63,136 nt of DNA. Origin: Lachnospiraceae bacterium (GTDB lineage Bacteria > Bacillota > Clostridia > Lachnospirales > Lachnospiraceae). Position 1 is the first letter of the stretch; every line of letters begins with the position of its first letter. Shown here piece after piece: positions 1 to 8,125 of this stretch. The translations under genes and the position numbers were made by a program. The DNA lies in assembly GCA_024682835.1 (NCBI GenBank), contig JAIKYU010000072.1, forward strand, positions 1 through 63,136, given 5' to 3'. Under the pieces are notes generated by a model that did not search any database, was not told where the DNA came from, and worked only from the letters and a program-made list of their open reading frames with translations.

Positions 1-661
1 GCTCAACCCACAGGAAAACGCCGGAAAATACTTTGACCGTTACCGGAAGCTCAAACGGACGGCCGAGGCCCTGGCCGATCAGACTGCGCTCGTAAAGAGC
101 GACATCGCACACCTGGAAAGCATCGAAGAGGCGCTGTCCATCGCCCGCACCGAAGCGGATCTGAAGGAGATCCGCGAGGAACTCGCCCTTTCCGGCTACA
201 TACGCAGCGCCCCCTCCGGAAAAGCGAACAGCAAAAGCCGTTCAGAAAAAAGCGCCCCGCTTCATTACCGCACGAAGGAATCCTTTGACGGGGCGGGTCC
301 GTTTGACCTCTATGTCGGCAAGAACAACCTGCAGAACGACCGCCTGACCTTCCATTTTGCAAACGGCGGGGACTGGTGGTTTCATGCCAAAAAAGCGCCG
401 GGCTCCCATGTCATTCTGAAAACGGACGGAAGAAAAGAGGATGAGATTCCCGATCACGTTTTCGAGCTCGCCGCCGCTCTTGCCGCCTGGTATTCCGCCG
501 CAAAAGAACAGACGCTGGTTGAGGTGGATTATGTGCGAAGAAAGGAAGTAAAGAAACCGGCGGGTGCACGACCCGGATTCGTCGTATACTACACCAATTA
601 TTCCATGGTGATCCGTCCTCAGATTGAGGAACTGGAAGAGGTGCCGGAGTCATCCTCCTGA
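1..661 (+). CDS. rqcH: RqcH/NFACT family ribosome quality-control protein, C-terminal part
   Basis: Partial gene; the 5' end lies outside the window and the visible frame starts at base 2 (about 219 residues). RqcH binds stalled 50S subunits carrying peptidyl-tRNA and adds C-terminal alanine tails that mark the chain for degradation. The visible part begins in a charged coiled-coil stretch (KYFDRYRKLKR onward) and continues into the NFACT-R RNA-binding domain, recognisable from DLYVGKNNLQND, WWFHAKKAPGSHVI and VKKPAGARPGFVVYY. These match the conserved core of the Rqc2/RqcH/FbpA family. Older annotations call this a fibronectin-binding protein. The last 43 bases overlap, tail to tail, the 3' end of the diguanylate cyclase gene on the other strand, leaving no room for a separate terminator. 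Family assignment is secure; the N-terminal catalytic half cannot be judged. Confidence 0.9.
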   Translation, partial: LNPQENAGKYFDRYRKLKRTAEALADQTALVKSDIAHLESIEEALSIARTEADLKEIREELALSGYIRSAPSGKANSKSRSEKSAPLHYRTKESFDGAGPFDLYVGKNNLQNDRLTFHFANGGDWWFHAKKAPGSHVILKTDGRKEDEIPDHVFELAAALAAWYSAAKEQTLVEVDYVRRKEVKKPAGARPGFVVYYTNYSMVIRPQIEELEEVPESSS

Positions 662-2361
662 GCCTCCTTCTCTTTGAGATAGCTCTTATGATCCATCATT
701 GCTTTTTCCGCACGCCGGTACACATCATCAAATTCACGGTCCTTGCCCTTCTGGTAGACTGCCGCTCCTGCAGCGATATGGAACATGGTGCCGAAAACCG
801 GCAGGGTTTCCCTGCTCCTGCGCAACGTAATCGACTGTAGTCTGCTGATCAGTTCCTCCGGATCCTTATTGTTGATGACGGAAACAAATTCATCTCCGCC
901 GATGCGATACAGGGGGAATCCGATGAAGGTTTCCCTGAGGCACTTGGTCACCTGCTTTAACAGTTCATCGCCACGCTCATGCCCCAGGGTGACATTGATC
1001 TTCCTCAGCCCGTTGACATCCATCACGATAAGGGCAAACCCGGCTCTGCCCAGACGCATTTCGCTTTCAATCACTTCTTTAGTCGTCAGAAAGGCCTCTT
1101 TGTTGTTCAGACCGGTCAGCGCATCTGTGTAGGCCATGTTGTGGAAATGGGCAAAATAGCTCTTCAGGGATACCGCCATCAAATCCATGGCCTTTGCGGT
1201 CCGGCCGGTCTCATCCTCCGAATGGAAGGTGGTGCGTGCATTCATATCCCCGTCCACCAGTCGTTCTGAAATATCCGCCAGTTCACGGATCGGCAGGTAC
1301 ACTCTTTTGAGTGCAAACAAAACCCATGTGACAGCCGCAGACAGAATGATCAGCACCGCCAGAACGGACAGGAGCAGGATTTTACTGCCTGTGGCATACA
1401 ACTCCGAGTGGGGTGCCGTGACGCAGAGGGTCATGCCGTTGTCCAGTGTTCTGGCGTAAAGCTTCATGGCAGTACCGTTCCCGCGGTACGACTGTGTCTT
1501 CCCGCTTTGCAGGGATTCCTTCATCGCCCGGATCAGATCCTCATGATCCGAGCTCAGCTCGTGCCCCCTTGTTCTCTCATCGTATGAGCGGTGATAGAGA
1601 ATGTGATCCGTTTTGTCAACCAGCACGGCGCAGCCGCTGCGGTAGACGGTAATGGAGGACAGCTTTTCACTGAGCCCTTCCACATTGATGTCCATACCGA
1701 TCACACCCGCAAAGCGCCCGTAGACCATAACCGGAACGACATAGGAAATGACGTCGATATCCAGATTCTCATTGTGGTAGGGTCCGATCCAGACCGGCTC
1801 CTTAGCCCGCAAGGGCTCGTAATACCAGCCGGTATGTCCGATGTCGTCCTTGCTGTACTGATCGAGATCTGTCAAAGGAAACTGCGTATACAGACCGGTA
1901 CTGCTGTCGCGCAGGTAGAGAAAGCCCTTCGGATCGTCCTTGATCTCCGTTGTCAGGCAGTAATAAACGGTTTCAATATGAAAATCTGAGGACAAAGCCG
2001 AGGTGAGGGCCATTGTGCTCACACGGTCCAGATAGGAGCTGCGGAATTCACTGCCGTAAAGCTTGCCGAAGAGCGAGCCCAACTGGTCATAGGCATAGTA
2101 GTACACACTGTCCACCGCGTCACGGACGCTGCTCAATTCCATATCGATGCTGGTGGCACTCTCAATTCCCATGAGTTCCAGCGCCCGGTCGGATTCAGTG
2201 CGGTCAAGATAAAAAACCATTGCGGCAAGCACAAGCAGGCTCAAAAGCGCAACGACCGCCGCCGTCCCGCAGATGATACCGGTCAGTTTCGGCCAGAGAG
2301 ATACCCTGTCTTTGTTTTCTTCCGAAATCAGCGAAAGCCTGTTTTTACCAGAAAATTGCAT
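619..2361 (-). CDS. Membrane diguanylate cyclase: Cache sensor, HAMP, GGDEF
   Basis: A 580-residue membrane signalling protein predicted to make cyclic di-GMP from two GTP. Order: short cytoplasmic N-terminus, membrane helix at about 28-52, a large extracytoplasmic dCache-like domain (about 55-330, with GWYYEPLRAKEPVWIGPY and GVIGMDI), a second helix at about 333-353, a HAMP linker, then a GGDEF domain. The active-site motif is intact (RIGGDEF, near residue 488). I see no RxxD inhibitory site at the usual position before it, so product inhibition may be absent. The tail ends in a run of serines. The gene starts 9 bases after a TRAP-type binding lipoprotein gene and is probably co-transcribed with it, suggesting that protein as a ligand-delivering partner (inference). 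The sensor domain resembles that of the hybrid kinase at 12007-14847. Confidence 0.9.
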   Translation of the reverse strand: MQFSGKNRLSLISEENKDRVSLWPKLTGIICGTAAVVALLSLLVLAAMVFYLDRTESDRALELMGIESATSIDMELSSVRDAVDSVYYYAYDQLGSLFGKLYGSEFRSSYLDRVSTMALTSALSSDFHIETVYYCLTTEIKDDPKGFLYLRDSSTGLYTQFPLTDLDQYSKDDIGHTGWYYEPLRAKEPVWIGPYHNENLDIDVISYVVPVMVYGRFAGVIGMDINVEGLSEKLSSITVYRSGCAVLVDKTDHILYHRSYDERTRGHELSSDHEDLIRAMKESLQSGKTQSYRGNGTAMKLYARTLDNGMTLCVTAPHSELYATGSKILLLSVLAVLIILSAAVTWVLFALKRVYLPIRELADISERLVDGDMNARTTFHSEDETGRTAKAMDLMAVSLKSYFAHFHNMAYTDALTGLNNKEAFLTTKEVIESEMRLGRAGFALIVMDVNGLRKINVTLGHERGDELLKQVTKCLRETFIGFPLYRIGGDEFVSVINNKDPEELISRLQSITLRRSRETLPVFGTMFHIAAGAAVYQKGKDREFDDVYRRAEKAMMDHKSYLKEKEAQEDDSGTSSSSSI

Positions 2362-2370
2362 CGGATTTCC

Positions 2371-3462
2371 TCATTCGACGCTCTTGCCGATGACCGAGAG
2401 CAGTTTTTCCAGTTCCTGTTTTGTCATCCGGCCCTCGTCAATATAATTCTGCCAGGCTGTTTTCGCAAACGGCAAAAAAGCCTGGCGCTCGGCGCGGGAC
2501 AGTCTGGTAACCTTACAGCCGTTCCCGGAAATGTGCCGGATGTATCCGGCATTCTCCTCATCCGTAATCTCTGCGCACTCATCCATCATCTGCCGCGCGG
2601 CATCCGTGAGGATTGTCTGATACTCCCCGGACAGACTGTTCCACCAGTCCAGATTGACATACATGAGTTCGACACAGAACATGTAATCGATGATGGTGCA
2701 GTATTTCTGCACCTCATAGAAGTGACTGGAGTCTATGAGAGCCAGCGGATTTTCCTGTCCGTCCACCGAACTGTCCAAAAGCCCTGCATACAGCTCTGTG
2801 AAGGGAATTGTGACGGTGGTGGCGCCAAAAGCCGTGACGGCGGTATCGATGACCTGCAGCGGCGGAACGCGGAACCGGAGTCCCTTCATATCCTCCGGCT
2901 TCCGGATCTCCCTCACGCTGTTGGTAAACTGCCTGAAGCCGCTGTCATCCCCGACAGCCAGCACTTTCATGTTGTGATTGATCTCGACAGTGGAGAGCAT
3001 TTCCGACACATAATCGCTGTAGCATAGCTCTCTGGCCTCCTCAATCGTGTCCGCCAGCATCGGCAGGCTCAGTGCGCCCGTTTCCGGCAAAAATTCCAGA
3101 TCTCCGCCGCGCACCGCCTCCAGCAACCCGTTTGACACATCGACCGTCATGGAAGTCTCGTCGCCCAGCTGGCCGTTCGGATAAATCTCCACAACGATGC
3201 CTCCATTCGTCCTTTCCTGCACATTTTTCTGAAAGGAAAGAAGGGATCGATGCCTCGGGGATTGCTCTGTCTGTGCGTGTCCGATGCGCATCAAAACCAC
3301 ACCGCCCGGTTCCCTGTCCTCCCGCACATCCTGAGATTCCGGCGTATCAGAAACCGAATCCGTCCGTATAGCATCCGGTTCATTTTTGGGAATTCCGCCG
3401 CACGCCCCGAGTGTGCATCCGATCATAGCCGCACACAGCAGGATACTGAGGCTTCTTCGCAT
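2371..3462 (-). CDS. TRAP-type (DctP family) solute-binding lipoprotein, orphan
   Basis: A 363-residue DctP-family extracytoplasmic binding protein. It has a lipoprotein signal (hydrophobic stretch and LGAC lipobox, Cys21) followed by a polar linker. Family hallmarks are present: the ligand-binding arginine region LRFRVPPLQVID, then IPFTELYAGLL and VDGQENPL. Normally such proteins feed carboxylates to a DctQ-DctM permease, but no dctQ or dctM lies nearby; the only pair in the window (52461-54298) has its own binding protein. Here the gene sits one base after the hydrolase gene upstream and 9 bases before the Cache-GGDEF cyclase. That suggests either service to a distant permease or a sensory role with the cyclase. 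Family sure; role uncertain. Confidence 0.85.
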   Translation of the reverse strand: MRRSLSILLCAAMIGCTLGACGGIPKNEPDAIRTDSVSDTPESQDVREDREPGGVVLMRIGHAQTEQSPRHRSLLSFQKNVQERTNGGIVVEIYPNGQLGDETSMTVDVSNGLLEAVRGGDLEFLPETGALSLPMLADTIEEARELCYSDYVSEMLSTVEINHNMKVLAVGDDSGFRQFTNSVREIRKPEDMKGLRFRVPPLQVIDTAVTAFGATTVTIPFTELYAGLLDSSVDGQENPLALIDSSHFYEVQKYCTIIDYMFCVELMYVNLDWWNSLSGEYQTILTDAARQMMDECAEITDEENAGYIRHISGNGCKVTRLSRAERQAFLPFAKTAWQNYIDEGRMTKQELEKLLSVIGKSVE

Positions 3463-3463
3463 C

Positions 3464-5227
3464 TTATCCCCCTGTTTCTTCGGAAAACCGCATCGCGATT
3501 TCGCGCTTACTGTCCCTGTTTTTCACGGCCGGATGCGAATCCGGCATGCGGGAGGTAACCGCCTCCTCGGCATCCGCAACCAGCTGATCGATCACTTCCT
3601 CCAGCGCACCTGTGACATCTGTGTCCTCATCCATTCCCCTGTAGAGAATCTCCGGGACGAACCCGAGCGTCGATGTCGTGTACCAGTTACCATTGAATTT
3701 GTTCGCATTGCTCTTTTTGTCCGTTACGGGTGAATTGATCTTGTTTGTCAGAAAGGCGATCACCAGTTCCCGCTCAGGATCAATCATGAGCAGGGTTCCC
3801 GTCCATCCCTGGTGACCGAAGACTCCGTCGCCCGCTCCGGTGCCGAAATACTTCGTCCGCTGCGCGTCTCCCTGCCGCCACCAGCCCAGTCCCCAGTTCT
3901 TTGCCTCCGGAGATTTCGGTGCCGTAAAATCACGGATTACCTCCGGTGTAAAAACGATGCGGTCGCCGATTTTGCCGGATAACATCAGATTTCCAAGCCT
4001 TGCCAGATCCGTCGCATTAGAGAAGAGTCCGGCATGTCCGGACACGCCACCCATACTGTACCAGGCCTTTTCGTCATGCACCTCTCCCTGCAGGGTATAG
4101 GTCCTGATTCCGTCAAAGGTGATATAGCCGTCCCTCGTGTTTCCATTCAGCTCCGTCGCAGCGCAATCCGTAGCGGAAAAGCCATGCTGCAGCGGATTGT
4201 AGGTGACGTGGGTCAATCCCATCGGGTTACAGAACTCTTCCTTCAGGCAGGTGTCCAGATCCTTGCCGGTGATACTCTCCACCACCAGTCCGAGGATCAT
4301 GTAGTCCGTGTCGGAATAGACGGTTTTCGTCCCCGGCTCATACAAAAGCGGTGTGCGGCAGATTGCTTCGACCGTCGCCTGTCTGGTTGCTTCATCCGCC
4401 CCGTTTCCGGCAAACAGGACATTCTCCGAATCCGGGTCGTATTCCTGCGTCGCCGCGTTGATGTATGGGTTGAAATACCTGGGATCCGCCGGAAAGCCTC
4501 CCTGATGCATCAAAAGCTCCCGAAGCGTAAGAGCAGCCTTCCATTGCCGCTGTGTCTCAAGATCCGCATCCGTGCCGTCCTTATACCGGATTTCCAGCGT
4601 GTCCGCGCTGAAGCGTTCCCCCAGATAATCCGTCACATGCTCATCGAGCGTAAGACGGCCCTCAGACACCAGTTTTTGCAGCGCATAATTCACACCGATT
4701 ATCTTGCTGACCGAAGCCAGATCATAGAGCGTGTCGTTATCGACCTTCCCGCCGTCAGGATTCGGCGTGCCGTCCGGAAGATATGCGTTTTTACTGCCCC
4801 ATGCGTTCGCATAGATCAGACGTCCTCCGCGCATCACCGCCAGCTGTGCCCCCGGAAAGCCGTAGCGGACATCCGTCTCAATGATATCCTCTATCAGCCG
4901 GAAGCATTCCTCGTGAATGCCCGACGCCGCAAAAAGATCCTCATTTGTCTCGTTCAAAGTGCTTTGTGTCACAATCTGTTCATCCTCCGGTTTTGACGGC
5001 ATCTCCGCCATCTGGTCACTCTCCTGCTCCGCGGAATGCATCTCTTCCGCCTGCTTTGGGACAGCGTCAAAAATCTCCGGCTGCCGGCTTGTGTCCTCTT
5101 TTCTGCTCTTTTGTTCCGCATCCATAAGCAGTAAAAAAAGCGCCACGGCGGCGATTCCCAGAACCGCTGCCGTGACGATAAGAAACTGTACTAAAAACCT
5201 TCTGGCTCTGACTCTTCGTGACATCAT
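3464..5227 (-). CDS. Membrane-anchored serine hydrolase of the beta-lactamase/PBP4* fold
   Basis: A 587-residue protein with an N-terminal membrane anchor (about residues 10-33), a polar glutamate/lysine-rich linker (about 35-95), and a class C beta-lactamase-like serine hydrolase domain. The SxxK nucleophile motif is visible as SVSK in YDLASVSKIIGV, with the second-motif tyrosine probably in VYSDTDYMI and HQGWTG near the third motif. Members act as D-aminopeptidases, esterases or penicillin-binding-like enzymes; true beta-lactamase activity is not implied. The active site would face outward. A C-terminal tail of about 80 residues follows the catalytic domain. The gene starts 4 bases after ilvE ends and leads into the orphan DctP gene, so the four leftward genes ilvE-hydrolase-DctP-cyclase look like one transcript. 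Confidence 0.85.
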   Translation of the reverse strand: MMSRRVRARRFLVQFLIVTAAVLGIAAVALFLLLMDAEQKSRKEDTSRQPEIFDAVPKQAEEMHSAEQESDQMAEMPSKPEDEQIVTQSTLNETNEDLFAASGIHEECFRLIEDIIETDVRYGFPGAQLAVMRGGRLIYANAWGSKNAYLPDGTPNPDGGKVDNDTLYDLASVSKIIGVNYALQKLVSEGRLTLDEHVTDYLGERFSADTLEIRYKDGTDADLETQRQWKAALTLRELLMHQGGFPADPRYFNPYINAATQEYDPDSENVLFAGNGADEATRQATVEAICRTPLLYEPGTKTVYSDTDYMILGLVVESITGKDLDTCLKEEFCNPMGLTHVTYNPLQHGFSATDCAATELNGNTRDGYITFDGIRTYTLQGEVHDEKAWYSMGGVSGHAGLFSNATDLARLGNLMLSGKIGDRIVFTPEVIRDFTAPKSPEAKNWGLGWWRQGDAQRTKYFGTGAGDGVFGHQGWTGTLLMIDPERELVIAFLTNKINSPVTDKKSNANKFNGNWYTTSTLGFVPEILYRGMDEDTDVTGALEEVIDQLVADAEEAVTSRMPDSHPAVKNRDSKREIAMRFSEETGG

Positions 5228-5231
5228 CCAA

Positions 5232-6266
5232 TCACACGGGAATCCTGTGAATCCATCCCTCCGGAGCGGGGATGTCGCCCATCTGCATGCCGGTCAGCGT
5301 GTCATAAAGCTTCTGCATAACCGGTCCCATCTGCTCCATTCCGCTTTCGAAACGGATTTCCCTTCCGTGATCATTGATCATACCGACTGGGGAAATCACG
5401 GCTGCCGTGCCGCAAAGCCCCATCTCGACAAACTGATCCACTTCATCCATCCGCACGTAGCGCTCTTCCACGGTCATGTGCAGGTGATTTCTGGCCACAT
5501 CCACAATGGACCGGCGCGTGATCGACGGAAGGATGGAATCCGAATGGGATTTCGGGACCACCAGATTGCCGTCCCTGTCAACAAACAGCAGATTGGCGCC
5601 GCCGGTTTCCTCCACGTAGGTTCTGGTTGCCGCATCCAGATAAAGATTCTCGGCGAAGCCCTCCTCATGGGCAGTCACGATGGCGTGGAGACTCATGGCA
5701 TAGTTCAGTCCCGCCTTGATATTGCCGGTTCCATGCGGTGCCGCACGGTCAAAATCACTGACCTTGATGACGATCGGCTTCGCACCGCCTTTAAAATAAG
5801 GTCCCACCGGGGTGACAAAGATGCGGAACTGGTATTCATCGGCAGGCTTCACACCGATGACATCACCCGTGGCAAACATCACAGGCCGCACATAGAGCGT
5901 GGCTCCCGATCCGTGGGGCGGCACCCAGTCGGCATTGGCCTTCACCACCTGTTCCACCGCATCCAGGAAACGCTCCTCGGGAAACGGCGGCATTTCCAGC
6001 CGCTTTGCCGTATCTACCATGCGCCTGGCATTCTGATCAGGCCGGAAGGTGACGATATGACCGTCAGCCGTTGTGTAGGCCTTCAGGCCCTCAAAGCATT
6101 CCTGTGCGTAATGCAGCACACCGGCATCCTCGCTCATGACGATGGTGGCATCCTCCGTGATACCGCCCTCATCCCATTTCCCATCGCGGTAATTTGAGAC
6201 GTAGCGCTTATCGGTTTTGATGTAGGAAAACCCCAGATTTCCCCAGTCAAGATTCTTTTTTGCCAT
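5232..6266 (-). CDS. ilvE: Branched-chain amino acid aminotransferase
   Basis: A 344-residue fold-type IV PLP aminotransferase that interconverts leucine, isoleucine and valine with their 2-keto acids. Typical features are HYAQECFEGLKAY near the N-terminus, the PLP lysine in GNIKAGLNYA, and ETGGANLLFV. Length is normal for the family. The start is preceded by a strong GAGGAGGAAG site. The gene has a consensus promoter about 350 bases upstream (6620-6647) and a long, highly folded leader between. Genes downstream (hydrolase, DctP, cyclase) follow with gaps of 1-9 bases. The leucine genes leuC and leuD lie 4-6 kb upstream in another transcript. No T-box element was found in the leader. Confidence 0.95.
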   Translation of the reverse strand: MAKKNLDWGNLGFSYIKTDKRYVSNYRDGKWDEGGITEDATIVMSEDAGVLHYAQECFEGLKAYTTADGHIVTFRPDQNARRMVDTAKRLEMPPFPEERFLDAVEQVVKANADWVPPHGSGATLYVRPVMFATGDVIGVKPADEYQFRIFVTPVGPYFKGGAKPIVIKVSDFDRAAPHGTGNIKAGLNYAMSLHAIVTAHEEGFAENLYLDAATRTYVEETGGANLLFVDRDGNLVVPKSHSDSILPSITRRSIVDVARNHLHMTVEERYVRMDEVDQFVEMGLCGTAAVISPVGMINDHGREIRFESGMEQMGPVMQKLYDTLTGMQMGDIPAPEGWIHRIPV

Positions 6267-6610
6267 GGCATTCTTCCTCCTCTATCTTCATGAACTTAAA
6301 GTCAATAGTCAATTTTCATCGTATGATGTCCACGGATTGCTCCGTTGCTTCGCAAAGCTACGCTTCGCTCCGCATACACTCACACGAAGCTCATGCTTCG
6401 CATTCGCTAAGTGTTCGTAGTATCTCGCATCTCCGCTACGCTTCGGTCGGCGCAGATCCGAGATCCACTGGATCTCGTGCGTCCTCCGACCATTCGCAAT
6501 CCGCTGCGATGCCCAAAATACGGGCATCTTGCTACTTGCTCATGTTCGGGCGGGTCAAGAACTCATGCGGCGATTCATGCAAGCATGATCGCCGCATGAG
6601 TTTTTAACCC
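6267..6610 (-). repeat. Long hairpin-rich leader/repeat region before ilvE
   Basis: There is no credible coding in these 344 bases. At least three inverted repeats can be read. The first is 6552-6610, with arms of about 28 bases and few mismatches around ACTCATGCGGCGAT. The second is 6508-6528, GATGCCC / GGGCATC, enclosing a core that reads CCCGTATTTTGGG on the minus strand. The third is 6445-6491, nested arms GGTCGG / CCGACC with CGAGATCCA / TGGATCTCG inside. More GC-rich partial repeats (CTTCGC, CGAAGC) fill 6335-6445. Read leftward it would be the 5' leader of ilvE. It could be a dispersed genomic repeat, a regulatory RNA, or both. The first 39 bases recur before the hydrogenase-like gene (16342-16383). 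Confidence 0.6.
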
Positions 6611-6617
6611 TGACATC

Positions 6618-6647
6618 ATATTATAGTCCACCGGACTCTAAAGTCAA
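6618..6647 (-). promoter_or_regulatory. Sigma-A-type promoter for the ilvE transcript
   Basis: On the minus strand TTGACT (6642-6647) is followed after 16 bases by TATAAT (6620-6625). The spacer holds a near-palindrome, TAGAGTCC ggt GGACTATA, which resembles the dyads found in promoters controlled by MerR-type activators; no such regulator is in the window. The -35 box lies just past the stop codon of the AI-2E gene, so the promoter would separate ilvE from the leucine operon. Confidence 0.65.
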
Positions 6648-6649
6648 GC

Positions 6650-8125
6650 TCAGTCCCAGTCCGTTCGGTCCTGCGGTTCGTCCGGCACGGACGTTCCCGT
6701 CCCGTACAGAATCTCCTTCGGCGCGGTGTCCGGTTCTACGCCTGAATTCTCCTTCGGTTCAGCACCCGAAGGGTGCACCACACCGGCAATTCTGCTCCCC
6801 ACTTCCTTTTTCATCGAAAAAATCCGTTTCCAGGCCGACTGCGGATGACGGACATGATAGAGATCCCAGTCCGCGTCCCGCTTCAGAACCGGTTTTCCTT
6901 TCTTCACATAGGCCACGTCACCGTACAGAATCGTTTGCGTCGGGAGCTCCTTCTTATCCAGCAGGTCATTGGCAATTCTTCTGACCAGCGCATACAGAAT
7001 GGCGAAAATCGGCACACCAAGGATCCAGCCGACCACCCCGAAAAGGTTGCCGAACAGGAGAACGGAAAAAATCACCCAGAAGCTGGAGAGTCCTGTGGAA
7101 TTCCCCAGAATCTTGGGGCCGAGGATATTCCCGTCAAACTGCTGCAGCACGAAAAGAAAGGCAAAAAAGGCAAGCGCCGACACCGGATGAATGAGGATCA
7201 GCAACAGAAAGGTCAGGATCTCCCCGATGTAAGGTCCGAAAAACGGGATGACATTCGTCACGCCGACGATGACCGCCATCAGCACCGGATACGGGGTATG
7301 CAGAACCAGTGTGCCGATGTAGCAGATCACGCCGATCAGGAGGGAGTCGAAGAGTTTTCCGACAATGAAACCGGAAAAGGTGTAATGGGCAAAACGAAAT
7401 CCGGAAATCAGTTCATTTGCGGTGTTTTCCTTGAAAAGGGCGTAAACCAGTTTTTTGCCCTGGGATTTGAACCGTTCCTTGCCGTTGAGCAGGTACACCG
7501 CCACAATGATGCCGATAATAAAATTGAAGAGGCCGATCAGAAACGCCAGTACACTCTGGGAGAAGCGCCTGAGGAAAACCGTCGCCTGCGGAATGACAGT
7601 ATTGTTCATGAATTTCATCAGCCATTCGGTGACTTCATCGAGATAGGTGCTGATGCTCTGCGCGATCTCCGGATGATCAGAAAGATACATATTACTCATG
7701 CGGGCGGCGTTATTGACATAGATCGGAAAACTGATGACAATGCTCCGCACGCTTCTGACCAGCTGCGGGATGACAACCGCAAGGAGCAGGATCAGAATGA
7801 ACAGGAAAAAAACGATGGTGATCAGCACAGAGATATGCCGGATACGCGACCTTATCCTTGCGGATTCCGGAGCGTAAAGATCAACCCCTTTCCGTTTGTA
7901 ATGCGGCATGAAGACGCGTTTCTCGATCAGATGCATCACCGGTGAAAGCACATAGGCAATGATGATTCCGTAGATCACGGACATCATGGAGCCGGTCAGG
8001 GCTCTGAGCGCTTTGGTGATGCTCTGCCCGTGAAAGAGCAGATAGTAAAACAGCAGCACGCAGGCCGCGACAAGAAACGCCGTCAGCCCCCAGTGAATCT
8101 GCTTCTTATCAAGCTTCCACTTCAA
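6650..8125 (-). CDS. AI-2E family (PerM/YtvI-like) membrane protein
   Basis: A 491-residue multi-pass protein of the AI-2E family. Members include autoinducer-2 exporters, Na+/H+ antiporters and proteins of unknown cargo, so the substrate cannot be given. About eight membrane helices are visible. The pattern is typical: two N-terminal helices, a polar region around residues 125-190 facing outward, and a C-terminal helix block including NVIPFFGPYIGEIL and GNILGPKILGNSTGLSSFWVI, the family signature. A cytoplasmic tail of about 110 residues follows. Its start overlaps the end of the Mrp gene by 17 bases, indicating translational coupling within the leuC-leuD-GT2-mrp series; the ilvE promoter sits directly behind it. 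Confidence 0.9.
   Translation of the reverse strand: MKWKLDKKQIHWGLTAFLVAACVLLFYYLLFHGQSITKALRALTGSMMSVIYGIIIAYVLSPVMHLIEKRVFMPHYKRKGVDLYAPESARIRSRIRHISVLITIVFFLFILILLLAVVIPQLVRSVRSIVISFPIYVNNAARMSNMYLSDHPEIAQSISTYLDEVTEWLMKFMNNTVIPQATVFLRRFSQSVLAFLIGLFNFIIGIIVAVYLLNGKERFKSQGKKLVYALFKENTANELISGFRFAHYTFSGFIVGKLFDSLLIGVICYIGTLVLHTPYPVLMAVIVGVTNVIPFFGPYIGEILTFLLLILIHPVSALAFFAFLFVLQQFDGNILGPKILGNSTGLSSFWVIFSVLLFGNLFGVVGWILGVPIFAILYALVRRIANDLLDKKELPTQTILYGDVAYVKKGKPVLKRDADWDLYHVRHPQSAWKRIFSMKKEVGSRIAGVVHPSGAEPKENSGVEPDTAPKEILYGTGTSVPDEPQDRTDWD

Noticed and set aside
3464..5227. Antibiotic-resistance beta-lactamase
   Set aside because: The protein is larger than class C beta-lactamases, membrane-anchored, and closest to esterase/peptidase-type family members; resistance cannot be inferred.
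4034..6197. Long rightward open frames opposite the hydrolase and ilvE genes
   Set aside because: No recognisable protein, no ribosome site, and codon pattern mirrors the real leftward genes.
6267..6610. T-box riboswitch before ilvE
   Set aside because: No specifier-stem pattern and no conserved antiterminator core could be found; the hairpins look like repeats.
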